Of a stretch of 64,000 bases of DNA, positions 35,838 through 45,958 are shown one piece after another; positions within the stretch are counted from its first letter, which is position 1, and each line of letters starts with the position of its first letter. Position numbers and translations under genes: made by a program. Source of the stretch: Flavobacterium sp. J372. Lineage in GTDB: Bacteria; Bacteroidota; Bacteroidia; Flavobacteriales; Flavobacteriaceae. Below the pieces are notes generated by a model. The model was not told the origin of the DNA and made no database searches. It worked only from the letters and a program-made list of their open reading frames with translations. The stretch spans positions 434,001-498,000 of the forward strand of contig NZ_JAJOMZ010000004.1 of assembly GCF_024699965.1 (NCBI RefSeq). Reading direction: 5' to 3'.

Positions 35838-37562
35838 TTACAGCTGTTTTTCAAGTGAGTTCATTACTGTCCCCGCCAGATCATAATCCTGCTGCATGGC
35901 CGCATCGGTTGATGGCGCATAACGTGCAAACTCGCAGTTATTCATAATCATCAGGAAGTTATCAATAGTACCTGCATCTACATTTTTAGACGCCAGCAGC
36001 TCACGGATATTCTGTTTGCTCATATCGGCAGTTTCAATGCTTAGCTTAGCCCGAAGGAAATTGTGCAATGCACGCTCCAGCGCGATGTAAAACAGCTCCT
36101 TGCTGCCAATGTTTGCTTTTGCATCGCCAAGATATTTCTTCGCAAGTTTGCTCGTCTGCTTTTTCCTGTTGCCTTCGATATCGCTGTCAATTTCTTCTTT
36201 TCTGCGGCGAGCTATGATGATTACCGGAATCAAAGTAAACGGCAATACCATTAACACGTAAAACAACACCGACCCAAAGAAGTCTTCGCTATCCATCCTG
36301 CTGAAACGCGTATCCGTTGCATTGGCCCTGAACTGTGGTTTGTTACTTTCAGCCGAAGCAGCTGCAGCCAAGTCTTCTGCGGAAGCGTCGCTCAATACAT
36401 TTACCGTAAACTCTCCTGACGTTATGGTTTTGTAGCTGCCTGTTGCCGGGTCAAAATAGCTGAAAGAAATGGGCGCAATAGTATACCTGCCTTTCTTCTG
36501 TGCGATGATGCTGTATTTATCGGTAATTCTTCCCTGCATGCCGGAAAGCGGAACATCAACCTCTTCGGTATGCGCCGGGTCATATGCTTCAAGGCCCTCC
36601 GGAACAATTGCCTTCGGCAGCTGGAAAAGTTTCAGGTTGCCACGCCCTTCTGAGGATAATGTCAGCTCAATGGCCTGCCCTCCTGAAACGGTAGTTTTAG
36701 ACGGTACAACCTTAAAATCAAAGCTGCCGACAGCTCCCGTAAAGCTCGCTGGCCTGCCAGCGTCAGGCAGTGCTTTTACATTGATGATTTTCTTATCGGC
36801 ACGAAGTATCTTTTTCTCCTGCCGTACAATCGGGTCGCCAAAGAAATCTACCTGTCCGGTTGGGACGTCCAGAATTATCTCCAGAGAAAGCGGGTCAATC
36901 TCTAATGCGCCGCTCTTTTGCGGGTACAGGACTGTAGGCATCAGTTCTACATAGTTGTACTCCTGCCCTTTGTATATTCCGCCGGTGTGTACGCGGGTAT
37001 AGTCGCTCTCCAATCGCTGGCTCCAGAAGTCGTTATATTTTGGTGTCTCTGCAATGGAATAATTCCGTACATCCGCCTGGTAACCTACGTATAGCCTGTA
37101 CACCACGCTCACTGCTTCATTCACGTACGGGTTGGTCTTATTCACTACTGCCACAAGGTACAAGCCTGCGCCGGTTTCGGGCTCAACAACAGGCACCGAT
37201 GGCGCAGCATCTGTCACCGTGACCTTAAATGGCGCTGTTTTATAACGCTTGTTGTCTATCTCTACAAATGCCGAACCTATAGTAAACGTACCCTTCTTCC
37301 TGGGTTGAAGGATAAACGTGTATATCTTGCTGTACGAATGCTTGTTGTTAACCCAATAGTTCCTAATGTTGATCATAGGTCCCGAAGCATCAAACCCCGT
37401 GAATGACGGTGCCACAAAATCATCACCGTCACCATTCATGGTAAAGTCTATACGCAGGCGCTCATCAAGGCCAAGAGTGGTCTTGTCAGGTTCAGCCGTA
37501 AACTGAACCTGGGCGTACAACCCCTGCACAAATAATACTATCAGTAATAAAAAACGTTTCAT
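35838..37562 (-). CDS. batD: BatD-like protein
   Basis: 574 residues, with signal peptide (ending VQGLYAQ), a long beta-rich oxygen-tolerance domain of BatD type (FTAEPDKTTLGLDERLRIDF onward, about 20-410), one membrane helix at about residue 430-450 (FYVLMVLPFTLIPVIIIARRR; core LPFTLIPVIII) and a cytoplasmic helical tail. It has 5 nt to batC and 1 nt to batE. It probably works in the envelope complex with the two von Willebrand proteins BatA and BatB. Confidence 0.88.
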   Translation of the reverse strand: MKRFLLLIVLFVQGLYAQVQFTAEPDKTTLGLDERLRIDFTMNGDGDDFVAPSFTGFDASGPMINIRNYWVNNKHSYSKIYTFILQPRKKGTFTIGSAFVEIDNKRYKTAPFKVTVTDAAPSVPVVEPETGAGLYLVAVVNKTNPYVNEAVSVVYRLYVGYQADVRNYSIAETPKYNDFWSQRLESDYTRVHTGGIYKGQEYNYVELMPTVLYPQKSGALEIDPLSLEIILDVPTGQVDFFGDPIVRQEKKILRADKKIINVKALPDAGRPASFTGAVGSFDFKVVPSKTTVSGGQAIELTLSSEGRGNLKLFQLPKAIVPEGLEAYDPAHTEEVDVPLSGMQGRITDKYSIIAQKKGRYTIAPISFSYFDPATGSYKTITSGEFTVNVLSDASAEDLAAAASAESNKPQFRANATDTRFSRMDSEDFFGSVLFYVLMVLPFTLIPVIIIARRRKEEIDSDIEGNRKKQTSKLAKKYLGDAKANIGSKELFYIALERALHNFLRAKLSIETADMSKQNIRELLASKNVDAGTIDNFLMIMNNCEFARYAPSTDAAMQQDYDLAGTVMNSLEKQL

Positions 37563-37567
37563 TGCTG

Positions 37568-38350
37568 CTACCAGTCTTTTTCCTGTCTTGCAGGCTGCCC
37601 CTGCACTTTGCCTTTATTTACGCGTTCCTGTACTTTTTTCTCCTCATTATCCATAGCATCCAGCAGGTTTTGTATACGCTGCTGTGACGGGCCCTGCTCT
37701 GCCTTCTGCTCTTTGTCATTGCCGCCTCCGCCTTTGTTCTGGTCTTTATTTTCACCTTTGCTTTTTTCCTGGTCAGGGCGTTGCTTCTGGTCGTTCTGCT
37801 GGCCGTTAGGGTCGCTGTCAGGCCTGTTTTGCTTATTGTCATTACCATCACCTTTGTTCGGGTTTTGGCTCTTGTCATCACCTTCTTTCTGCTTGCTGTT
37901 GCCCTGCGACTGGTTCTCTTTCAGCATCTTTTTCGCCAGGGCATAGTTATAGCGCGTCTGTTCATCAGCAGGGTTATTACGCAACGCTTCCTTGTATGCC
38001 TCCACGGCACGCTGGTAATCTTTCTCCTTCATAAGCACATTGCCAAGATTGTGCAAAGCCATGTGTTTTTGCTGCTTTGTTTTTGCATTCTTAATGGCCT
38101 TTGCGTAAGAACCTGCCGCTTCAATTGGCGAACCCTGCCTGTATATGGCGTTGCCCAGGTTATATGCGGATGCAGATTTAGTCGGTGCGTTGGATGAAGA
38201 CACCCTGTACTCCGCCTCCGCAGAAGGATATTCTTTCTTTACGAATTTCTTGTTGCCTTCCGGCAGGTGCGGGTCTTTATCCTTTTTCTTTTCCTGGGCG
38301 AAAACAGCAACCGTCAGGAAAAGCAGGCAGTAGGTCATCAGTCTTTTCAT
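37568..38350 (-). CDS. batC: BatC-like TPR protein with low-complexity tail
   Basis: 260 residues, with signal peptide (about 1-18), TPR repeats (about 30-140; SAYNLGNAIYRQGS, MALHNLGNVLMKEKDYQRAVEAYKEALRNNP with core HNLGNVLMKEKDY), then a very hydrophilic Asn/Gln/Lys/Asp/Gly-rich stretch (about 145-220) and a short helical end. The low-complexity part is probably disordered. Its start overlaps the batB stop (ATGA), so translation is coupled. Confidence 0.88.
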   Translation of the reverse strand: MKRLMTYCLLFLTVAVFAQEKKKDKDPHLPEGNKKFVKKEYPSAEAEYRVSSSNAPTKSASAYNLGNAIYRQGSPIEAAGSYAKAIKNAKTKQQKHMALHNLGNVLMKEKDYQRAVEAYKEALRNNPADEQTRYNYALAKKMLKENQSQGNSKQKEGDDKSQNPNKGDGNDNKQNRPDSDPNGQQNDQKQRPDQEKSKGENKDQNKGGGGNDKEQKAEQGPSQQRIQNLLDAMDNEEKKVQERVNKGKVQGQPARQEKDW

Positions 38351-39384
38351 TGCTCCTTTTCGTTAAACAGGTTAAGCTTCTTTATCCAGGCGGTCTTTCT
38401 CTCAAGCAGGAAAAAGTCTAATATCAGCAACAGCAAAGCCGCAGCCAGGAACCACTGGTACTGCGAATCATATTCTGCAACGCGGCGCGATTCAAATCCG
38501 GTTTTTTTGCTGCTGCTGATTGTGTTTTTCACATAATCTGTAACAGCCTTGGTACTTTGCCCGGAAATATATCCTCCGCCCGTGGCCTGCGCCAGCGCCT
38601 GGAGAGCCTCGGGGTAAAGCTTCGTTGTCACGGTATTGCCTTCGCTGTCCTGCTTGTAGCTGTAGATGATGCCGTTGCGGCGCATCGGGATAGGACCACC
38701 CTTGGTTGTCCCTAAGCCTACAGTAATAATTTTAATGCCTTTTTCCTTCGCACGTTCAGCCGCAGAGATACTGTCTTCACCGTGGTCTTCACCGTCCGAA
38801 AGAAGGATAATGAGCTTGCTGCTGTCAGGGTCATCAAAAAAGGTTATGGCCATATCAATCGCCGCGCCAATAGCAGTCCCCTGAGACGACACAATATCGG
38901 TATTCACCCCCTCGAGGAACATCTTCGCTACGCCATAGTCTGTCGTTATTGGCAGTACCGGGTAGGCTGCACCGGCATAACCCACTATACCTATCCTGTC
39001 GCTGCCAAGGCCGTTTATTATTTGAGACACTATCTGCTTGCTGCGTTCAAGGCGGCTCGGGGCCATATCTTCGGCCAGCATACTTTTCGATACATCCATT
39101 GCAAATACAATGTCAATACCCTCACGCTTCACGGTCTCAACCTTTGTGCCGATTTTAGGGTTTACGATGGCTATTATCACACAGGTTATTGCCAAAAGCA
39201 ACACTGCCCACTTAAGCGCCTGCTTGAAAACCGAACGCTCCGGCGCCAGTTTCTCAACCAGCTCTGCATTGCCAAATTCTCTTTGCTTCTTGCGGCGCCA
39301 GTACACTTCATACAGGTACAGGGCCACGAGCACCGGCACGAGCGCTAAAAGGTAGAGGTATATGGGCTTATCCAGTTCGTACAT
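38347..39384 (-). CDS. batB: BatB-like von Willebrand factor A protein
   Basis: 345 residues: two N-terminal membrane helices (about 8-26 and 55-75), a VWA domain with an intact metal-ion site (DVSKS, D97/S99/S101, and later LLSDGEDHG), and a C-terminal membrane helix (about 310-328). Probably anchored in the inner membrane with the VWA domain in the periplasm. It overlaps batA by 1 nt and batC by 4 nt. Confidence 0.9.
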   Translation of the reverse strand: MYELDKPIYLYLLALVPVLVALYLYEVYWRRKKQREFGNAELVEKLAPERSVFKQALKWAVLLLAITCVIIAIVNPKIGTKVETVKREGIDIVFAMDVSKSMLAEDMAPSRLERSKQIVSQIINGLGSDRIGIVGYAGAAYPVLPITTDYGVAKMFLEGVNTDIVSSQGTAIGAAIDMAITFFDDPDSSKLIILLSDGEDHGEDSISAAERAKEKGIKIITVGLGTTKGGPIPMRRNGIIYSYKQDSEGNTVTTKLYPEALQALAQATGGGYISGQSTKAVTDYVKNTISSSKKTGFESRRVAEYDSQYQWFLAAALLLLILDFFLLERKTAWIKKLNLFNEKEQ

Positions 39385-40388
39385 TATATAAAGCTTCTGT
39401 ATAAGGTTTTACGCGCTAGTGCTTCTAAGAGCAGCAGGCCCAGCGCCAGGAACACAAACGGCCTGAACCATTCGGTATAGCTATAGTAGCGTATATCATC
39501 AAGTTCCGTAGTTTCCAGTTTATTTATATCTGCATAAATGCTTTTCAGGCTGCTGTTATCCGTTGCGCGGAAGTACTGCCCGCCGGTCTGCTTGGCAATG
39601 CCTTTTAATATTTCTTCATCAATCTTTACCGGCTGCATCTGGTAGCGCAGCTTCCCATCCGGGCCCAAAGCGTAAGGGAACTCAGCGTTGCCATTAGTCC
39701 CGATGCCGATGGTATATACTTTAATATTGAACTCCTTTGCCAGGCCGGCTGCTGTAAGCGGCTCTATCGTTCCGGCATTGTTCACACCATCTGTAAGCAA
39801 AATTATCACCTTGCTTTTGGCCTTGCTGTCTTTTATACGGTTTACTGCCGTTGCCAGGCCCATGCCTATTGCCGTACCGTCTTTTAATATTGTATTGTCA
39901 AACCTGATAGAGCGTATCGCTTCCTTTAGCAATGCTTTATCACTGGTAATCGGCGTACGCGTGTAGCTTTCAGCAGCGTATAATACCAAGCCTATACGGT
40001 CATTTCTTCGGGCATCTGTAAAGTCGGCCGCCACTTCTTTTAGGGCCGTGAGCCTGTCGGGTTTCAGGTCGCGCGCCAGCATACTGCCCGAAACGTCAAT
40101 TGCCATAACAATATCTATCCCTTCCAGTTTGCGCGAACGGCTGTCGGGGTCCATAGTCCTCGGCCTTGCCAGCGCTATTATCATGAATACCATTGCAGCG
40201 ATACGCATCCAGAACAAGGCAGGATACAGCCTCATCCGTAAAGAAGGTGATGCCTTAAACCCCTGTACCGAACTTACATTAAGCACAGCGCGATTCCGGC
40301 CTTTCTTTATAAAACGCCAGGCAACTATTGCCGGGATAAGCAGCAACAGCCAGAAGAAAGCAGGATTTAAAAATGATATGCCGCCCAT
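39384..40388 (-). CDS. batA: BatA-like von Willebrand factor A protein
   Basis: 334 residues, similar in layout to BatB: membrane helices at about 9-27 and 58-76, VWA metal site DVSGS (D98/S100/S102) with LLTDGVNNAG, and a C-terminal helix. It shares its last base with the end of the upstream gene at 40388 and with batB at 39384, so this part of the operon is tightly coupled. BatA/BatB pairs are proposed to form a complex regulated by the MoxR ATPase. Confidence 0.9.
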   Translation of the reverse strand: MGGISFLNPAFFWLLLLIPAIVAWRFIKKGRNRAVLNVSSVQGFKASPSLRMRLYPALFWMRIAAMVFMIIALARPRTMDPDSRSRKLEGIDIVMAIDVSGSMLARDLKPDRLTALKEVAADFTDARRNDRIGLVLYAAESYTRTPITSDKALLKEAIRSIRFDNTILKDGTAIGMGLATAVNRIKDSKAKSKVIILLTDGVNNAGTIEPLTAAGLAKEFNIKVYTIGIGTNGNAEFPYALGPDGKLRYQMQPVKIDEEILKGIAKQTGGQYFRATDNSSLKSIYADINKLETTELDDIRYYSYTEWFRPFVFLALGLLLLEALARKTLYRSFI

Positions 40389-42000
40389 CAGTTAAGTTTC
40401 TTAAATTCTATCGATTCTCTTATCCTCTTCACTATTTCAGCTCCGGCGGCATCACCTTCGCGGTGCATCATGATAACCTGCTGCAGGCCATTAGGCTGCT
40501 TATAATAAATCGCTTCATAATACACCCTGCCGCCTTCATCATCACCCTGCGCAGGGTAGCGCATTGTCCCGGTAGCCTTAAGCCCCTGAGTGCCATCTTT
40601 AACTGTAAAGGGATCCTGCTTAACCGAGATATTTGTCATACCTTGTTTCTCCCATAATTGCACGGTACTATCAAACGCTTGTGCCAAATCAGCATCACCC
40701 GGCTGCTTGTACAGCATGGTGGTTGCACTGATAACAAAATCGCCTTTTGCAGTGCCGAACGCAAATACTGCTGTTTCCTTGTTTTTCTCAATGATTTCTT
40801 TCGGCAAAATCTTCTTGGCATCTTCGCGCAAGAGTACTTTCGGGGTTTCCATTACTATTCCCGGCACACCGTATTCACTCTTCACCCACTCGCCCTCAAG
40901 CAGTTCCTGGGTTGTGTTACCTATGTAATTATCCCTTATGTACCTGCCTCCGAAGAACACACCAACTAATAGCAACAGGAATGCTGCTATGCCGATGCCG
41001 GTGTAAATCTTCCTGCGTTTTGCATCGCGCAGCTGTTTTTCGCGAAGCGCCATAGCCATTTTATCTTCCTCATCGATTACATCAACCGGAATGGCTTTTT
41101 CAATGATGATGATGCTCTGTTCTATCGTCTGCCTGTCTTCCGCAATGGTATTTTCAGGCGGAATAGCCTTCGCAAATTTCACCATGTCAGCTGTACGCAG
41201 CACCTTTTCAAGCTTTGCAAATATTTCTTCCGAAAGCCGGATTTTTTCTTTTGCGTAGTTTTCTGCATCGCCTCGATGAGCTCGCCTGTAGTGCTCTCCA
41301 TCGCCGGGATTTCAATGGCCTCTTCAATGTAAGTACGGGCAATATCAGTCAGCTCACTGTAGTATTCTTTTACCGCGCCTTTTTGAAGCAACGACTTTTG
41401 TTCCAGCTCCTGTAAATGAGTTGTTGCTTTTTCAATTGGCGAAAGTTCGATTATTACCTCGCCTTTCTTCTGCCTTGGTTTTCTTTTCTTATACCATTTC
41501 CACCCGAAGTATCCCAACACGCCAACGGCAATCGCAATCAGCACATACAGCCACCAAAGGCTTGGTGCAGGCCCGGCAATTACAGGCTTTATGTCATACA
41601 TCTTCTGCTTCAGCGTATCAACAACAACATCCTTAACTTCAAGGGTAACGGGCTTTGTATCGACAAGCTTTTTACCGATGACAACCGTAAGCGGCGGGAT
41701 GGTGTATTTACCGGGATCGAACTGAGTGATGCCATACTTTTTAGATAGTTCCAGCAGTGCACCTTTCTTCACGGTATCTGTCGGGTAAGCCTCAAGCACT
41801 TCGAGCATACCGAAAGATTTTCCTGTCGGGAAATTGACTTTTGTGTTGCTGTTTACGGTAGCTTTGATTGTAAGATTAGCCTGTGCCCCTATTTTTATGG
41901 TGTCTTTATCAAGCGTTGCGGTAACGCCGTTTTGCTGGGCATAGGATACAAAACCCGCCAGCATTGCCAATAAGATATATAGTGTCTTCAGTTTATACAT
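40388..42000 (-). CDS. BatD-like membrane protein of the Bat operon, frame broken by one missing A
   Basis: It starts at ATG 42000 (MYKLKTLYILL); a TTG lies 6 nt further up. A signal peptide ends VSYAQ; a beta-rich domain (about 25-135), a membrane helix (LYVLIAIAVGVLGYFGW) and a helical domain (about 190-270) follow, then a second membrane helix and a C-terminal domain in the next frame (MVKFAKAIPPEN onward). The two frames join as TQKKKIRLSEEIFAKL if one T is added to the T run at 41242-41247 (an A run on the coding strand). The joined protein has about 537 residues. A consensus error is likely. Confidence 0.8.
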
Positions 42001-42013
42001 TCTCAAAAATTCA

Positions 42014-42879
42014 TCAGGCCCGTGCCTTAAAGTAGCCTAACAATTTGGTTACGTAAGATTCATCTGTGCGCACGCTCACCGTTCCGGCACCACTCCGGCT
42101 AAAGGTTTCCTTAAAGTTCTGCACCATATCGCGGTAGTACTTTTCATAATTAAGGCGGACTGATTTGCTGCCAGTGTCAACCATCATAGTCTCGCCGGTT
42201 TCAGCGTCAGCCATTGGCACAAGTCCCACGTCAGGCATCTTTTCCTCACGGATGTCGTACACGCGCACGCCGGTTATATCATGTCTTTTCGCCGCAATCT
42301 TAAGTGTATGCTCATAGCCTGTCGCCATAAAATCACTTATCAGGAATACGATTGCTTTTTCTTTTGCGTACCGCTCAAAAATTGTAATGCCTGCGCCAGG
42401 TCGGTTTTTTTGCTCTTCGGCGTAAATTCCAAAAGCTCACGGATAATGCGCAGCACATGTGATTTTCCTTTCTTCGGCGGGATGTACAGCTCTATGATGT
42501 CACTGAACAGCAGCAGCCCTATCTTGTCATTATTCTGTGTTGCCGAAAAAGCCATGGTTGCAGCAATCTCGGTAATGATATCTTTCTTAAACCCGTTTTG
42601 CGTACCGAAACTCTCACTGCCGCTCACATCTACCATCAGCATCATAGAGAGTTCGCGCTCTTCCTCAAAAACTTTTACGTACGGCTCATTGTAGCGCGCG
42701 GTCACATTCCAGTCTATGGCCCTTACGTCATCGCCAAACTGGTACTGGCGCACTTCGCTAAAGGTCATACCGCGCCCCTTGAACGAAGTATGGTACTCGC
42801 CCGAAAACACGTGGTCACTAAGCCGCCGCGTCTTAATCTCTATCTTGCGTACTTTCTTTAAAAGTTCTTTTGTATCCAT
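42014..42879 (-). CDS. DUF58-family protein, frame broken by one missing A
   Basis: DUF58 proteins carry a VWA-like fold and accompany MoxR ATPases. It starts at ATG 42879 (MDTKELLKKVRKIEIKTRRL). The signature KGRGMTFSEVRQYQFGDDVRAIDWN is at about residues 35-60 (core SEVRQYQFGDDVR), with VDVSGS metal-site residues near 90. The frame breaks at the T run 42356-42360; one more T (A on the coding strand) joins SGTQKKK to AIVFLISDFMATGYEH and gives about 288 residues. It lies between moxR and the BatD-like gene; a word-built repeat separates it from moxR. Confidence 0.85.
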
Positions 42880-42888
42880 TTTTTGTTT

Positions 42889-42974
42889 GAATGTTGAAAG
42901 TTGTAATGTTTGAAAGTTCTTCGCGATGAACGGTGACCGTCCAACTTTTAAACTTTCAACTTTCTAACTTTTAA
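42889..42974. repeat. Word-built palindromic element (GTTGAAA type) inside the Bat operon
   Basis: It abuts the moxR stop. The arms are built from GTTnnAA-like 7-8-nt words; arms of 26 nt match in about 18 positions as an inverted repeat. The centre contains the perfect palindrome ACGGTGACCGT (42931-42941 region). It occupies the whole moxR-DUF58 gap. Confidence 0.6.
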
Positions 42975-43979
42975 CTATGGCACCTCAACCTCATTCACAA
43001 TCTTGTTGATGATATCAACCGATGTGATGTTTTCAGCCTCTGCCTCATAGGTTACACCCACACGGTGGCGAAGCACATCATACACCACGGCTCGAACATC
43101 TTCAGGGATTACGAAGCCCCTGCGCTTGATGAAGGCATGGCATTTTGCCGCCATGGCCAGGTTGATGCTACCCCTTGGCGATGCGCCGAAACTGATGAGC
43201 GGCTTTACTTTCTCCAGCTTGTACTGCTCAGGGAAACGGGTGGCGAATACCAGGTCCAGTATATATTTTTCTATTTTTTCGTCCATGTACACCTCGCGCA
43301 CTGCCTGCTGCGCGCGGGCTATCTGCTCCAGCGATGCTACCTGATTTACCGTGGCGTGGCTGCCCTTCAGGTTCTGGCGGATTACCAGGCGCTCTTCATC
43401 CATTTTAGGGTAATCGATAACCGTCTTCAGCATGAAACGGTCTACCTGCGCTTCCGGCAACGGATACGTTCCCTCCTGCTCTACCGGGTTTTGCGTTGCC
43501 ATTACCAGAAACGGGCGCTCCAGCTTAAAGGTCTGCTCGCCAATGGTTACCTGCTTTTCCTGCATGGCTTCAAGTAATGCCGATTGTACTTTGGCCGGAG
43601 CACGGTTAATCTCATCGGCCAATACGAAGTTGGCGAAGATTGGCCCTTTCTTTATGGAAAACTCGTTTTGCTTTATGTTGTATATCATGGTACCAACCAC
43701 GTCTGCCGGCAGCAAATCGGGCGTGAACTGGATGCGGCTGAAGCTGCCATGCACTGCCTGGCTTAGTGTATTGATGGCAAGCGTTTTGGCAAGCCCGGGG
43801 ACACCCTCAAGCAAAATGTGCCCTTGCCCGAGCAGGCCGATAAGCAACCTTTCTATCATGGTTTTTTGGCCAACAATCACTTTGTTCATCTCCATTGTCA
43901 GGAGGTCAACAAAAGCGCTTTCGCGTTCTATTTTTTCATTGATGGCCTGTATGTTTATTGCGGAAGTATTTTGTTCCAT
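42975..43979 (-). CDS. moxR: MoxR-family AAA+ ATPase
   Basis: 334 residues, with Walker A GVPGLAKT (59-66), Walker B in VLADEINRAPAKVQ (near 118-130), the sensor ATQNPVEQEGTYPLPEAQ, and a C-terminal winged-helix-like lid. MoxR ATPases act as chaperones for partner complexes that contain VWA proteins, here presumably BatA, BatB and the DUF58 protein. It is the first gene of the operon running leftward to batE. No clear -7 box was found within 100 nt upstream. Confidence 0.93.
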   Translation of the reverse strand: MEQNTSAINIQAINEKIERESAFVDLLTMEMNKVIVGQKTMIERLLIGLLGQGHILLEGVPGLAKTLAINTLSQAVHGSFSRIQFTPDLLPADVVGTMIYNIKQNEFSIKKGPIFANFVLADEINRAPAKVQSALLEAMQEKQVTIGEQTFKLERPFLVMATQNPVEQEGTYPLPEAQVDRFMLKTVIDYPKMDEERLVIRQNLKGSHATVNQVASLEQIARAQQAVREVYMDEKIEKYILDLVFATRFPEQYKLEKVKPLISFGASPRGSINLAMAAKCHAFIKRRGFVIPEDVRAVVYDVLRHRVGVTYEAEAENITSVDIINKIVNEVEVP

Positions 43980-44113
43980 TGTTTTCTATTTTGGAGTGTG
44001 AATTTACTAAGGTTTTTTGATACTGACAATCCATTGATAAACTTTATACGTGCGCTGTTAATGTATTGTTAAAGAAATAATTTTACTGCACTGGGGTTTA
44101 CGCTGGCGACAAG

Positions 44114-44121
44114 TATTTTTG
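44114..44121 (+). promoter_or_regulatory. -7 box for the aldo/keto reductase
   Basis: TATTTTTG (TAnnTTTG), about 70 nt before the ATG at 44193, in the gap between divergent moxR and this gene. The rest of the gap (43980-44192) shows no gene. Confidence 0.45.
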
Positions 44122-44192
44122 CTATTTTTAACGGCACCGTTTTAACAACGGAAAGTTTACAGATAAATTATTTTGAATACCTTTTTTAATTG

Positions 44193-45062
44193 ATGGAAAT
44201 AAATTTTTCGCCGATAATTGCCGGCTGTATGAACTGGGGCGCATGGCAGGCTAATTTCACCACAGCCCAGATGGCAGATTTAATGCAAACCTGCGTAAAC
44301 AATGGAATCACGACGTTTGACCATGCCGATATTTACGGCGGCTACACTACCGAGGCCGAATTTGGCGCTGCCTTTGCCCAAAGCGGAATTGCCCGAGATG
44401 CCATCCAGCTTATTTCAAAATGCGGAATACAACATACAGTTGGCAGCAGGCCGAACAAAGTAAAGCATTATGATTACTCGAAGAATTACATTATCTGGTC
44501 GGCAGAAAACTCCCTTAAAAACCTGAAAACTGAATACTTAGACCTGCTGTTGCTGCATAGGCCGAGCCCTCTCATGCAGCCTGACGAAATTGCCGAAGCT
44601 GTTGAAAAGCTGAAAAGCTCAGGAAAAATCAGGAGTTTTGGGGTGAGTAATTTCACCAACAGCCAGACCGATTTAATACGCTCGCGTACTAAAGTTGATG
44701 TTAACCAGATAGAGTTTTCGGCAACGGCATATACCCCAATGCTCGACGGAAGCCTTGACTATATGCAGGTTAACAATATAAAACCGATGGCATGGAGCCC
44801 GGTAGGTTCGGTTTTCAAACATGATACGCCACAAACCCAGCGCCTTAACAAACTTCTGATTGATCTTGTAGCAAAATATGAAAGGCCGGCCGATGTTATT
44901 TTGTTTGCCTGGATTATGCAGCACCCGGCAGGTATTATCCCTGTGAGTGGTTCTATAAAAGCCGAAAGGCTCATCAATCAGATGAAAGCCAAAGATTTAC
45001 GGCTTGATCTTGAAGACTGGTTCGCAATCTGGACGGAAAGTATGGGCGAAAAAGTGCCTTAA
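44193..45062 (+). CDS. Aldo/keto reductase
   Basis: About 289 residues from ATG 44193 (MEINFSPIIAGCMNWGAW); a TTG sits one codon earlier. A (beta/alpha)8 NADPH-dependent reductase; catalytic residues are visible as Asp and Tyr in FDHADIYGGY, Lys in LISKCG and His in LLLHRPSP. The cofactor part ends IIPVSGSIKAERL. It resembles the YdhF-like subgroup. The substrate is unknown. A word-built repeat begins right after its stop, and an SDR gene follows. Confidence 0.9.
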   Translation: MEINFSPIIAGCMNWGAWQANFTTAQMADLMQTCVNNGITTFDHADIYGGYTTEAEFGAAFAQSGIARDAIQLISKCGIQHTVGSRPNKVKHYDYSKNYIIWSAENSLKNLKTEYLDLLLLHRPSPLMQPDEIAEAVEKLKSSGKIRSFGVSNFTNSQTDLIRSRTKVDVNQIEFSATAYTPMLDGSLDYMQVNNIKPMAWSPVGSVFKHDTPQTQRLNKLLIDLVAKYERPADVILFAWIMQHPAGIIPVSGSIKAERLINQMKAKDLRLDLEDWFAIWTESMGEKVP

Positions 45063-45063
45063 T

Positions 45064-45140
45064 GAGTTGGAAAGTTAAAAGTGATAAAGTTGAAAAGTTC
45101 CACTCAAAACATTTTGAACATTAAACATTTAAACCTTACA
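45064..45140. repeat. Word-built element (GTTGAAAA type) between the AKR and SDR genes
   Basis: It begins just after the AKR stop: GTTGGAAA, GTTAAAA, GTGATAAA, GTTGAAAA in succession, then a second part of AACATT-type words (AACATTTTG, AACATTAA, ACATTTAA). GAGT.GGAA and TTCCACTC bracket the first part as a small inverted repeat. Pairing between the two halves is weak. Confidence 0.5.
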
Positions 45141-45148
45141 GAAATAAA

Positions 45149-45898
45149 ATGAAAACAGCTTTAATTACAGGTGCTACCAGCGGTATTGGCAGGGCGACGG
45201 CGCGGTATTTCGCCAAGAATCATTTCCGCCTTATCCTGTGCGGGCGCCGAGATGACAGGCTTGCTGAAGTTCAGGACGAGCTTTCTCCACTCACCATGGT
45301 ACACACGCTAAACTTTGACGTTCGCAGCAAGAACTCTACCAACGAAGCCATTGCTTCTATTCCCGATGAGCTGAAGAACATTGATATCCTTGTAAACAAT
45401 GCCGGCAATGCCCATGGCCTTGACCCGATTGAAAGCGGTGATGTAGCCGACTGGGACATGATGATCGACATCAACCTGAAAGGCTTGCTGTATGTTTCTC
45501 AGGCTGTTATACCGGGGATGGTAGAGCGCAAAAGCGGACACATCATCAACATAGGCTCGGTTGCAGGCAAAGAAGTGTACCCCAACGGTAACGTGTACTG
45601 CGCTACCAAACACGCTGTTGACGCGCTGAACCAGGGTATGCGAATGGACCTGAACCAGTACGGCATACGCGTTGGCGCTATTAATCCGGGTGCGGTTAAT
45701 ACCGAGTTCAGTGAGGTGAGGTTTAAAGGTGACACCGAACGTGCTGCCAATGTTTACAAAGGCTTTGAACCGCTCAAGCCCGAAGATATTGCCGATATCA
45801 TAACGTTTGTCGTGACCCGCCCTTACCATGTAAATATTGCTGATTTACTGGTATTACCAACGGCTCAGGCGAGTGCAACACAGATAAAAAAGTTTTGA
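45149..45898 (+). CDS. Short-chain dehydrogenase/reductase (YdfG-like)
   Basis: 249 residues, with cofactor motif TGATSGIG (7-14), the structural NNAG (VNNAGNAHGLDP), catalytic Ser in NIGSVAGKEVYPN and Y150/K154 in YCATK. The pattern resembles serine/3-hydroxy-acid dehydrogenases of the YdfG type (NADP-preferring), but the substrate is not certain. The left 27-nt arm of an inverted repeat starts directly after its stop. Confidence 0.92.
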   Translation: MKTALITGATSGIGRATARYFAKNHFRLILCGRRDDRLAEVQDELSPLTMVHTLNFDVRSKNSTNEAIASIPDELKNIDILVNNAGNAHGLDPIESGDVADWDMMIDINLKGLLYVSQAVIPGMVERKSGHIINIGSVAGKEVYPNGNVYCATKHAVDALNQGMRMDLNQYGIRVGAINPGAVNTEFSEVRFKGDTERAANVYKGFEPLKPEDIADIITFVVTRPYHVNIADLLVLPTAQASATQIKKF

Positions 45899-45925
45899 GT
45901 TGCGGGCTGCGGGTTGCGGGTTGCG
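45899..45925. repeat. Left 27-nt arm of inverted repeat enclosing the S23 gene
   Basis: Tandem near-heptamers GTTGCGG, GCTGCGG, GTTGCGG, GTTGCG begin on the base after the SDR stop. The reverse complement matches the right arm (46376-46402) in 25 of 27 positions. Confidence 0.85.
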
Positions 45926-45958
45926 AAGTAAAAGAAGACAAATAACTAATCAAATTTT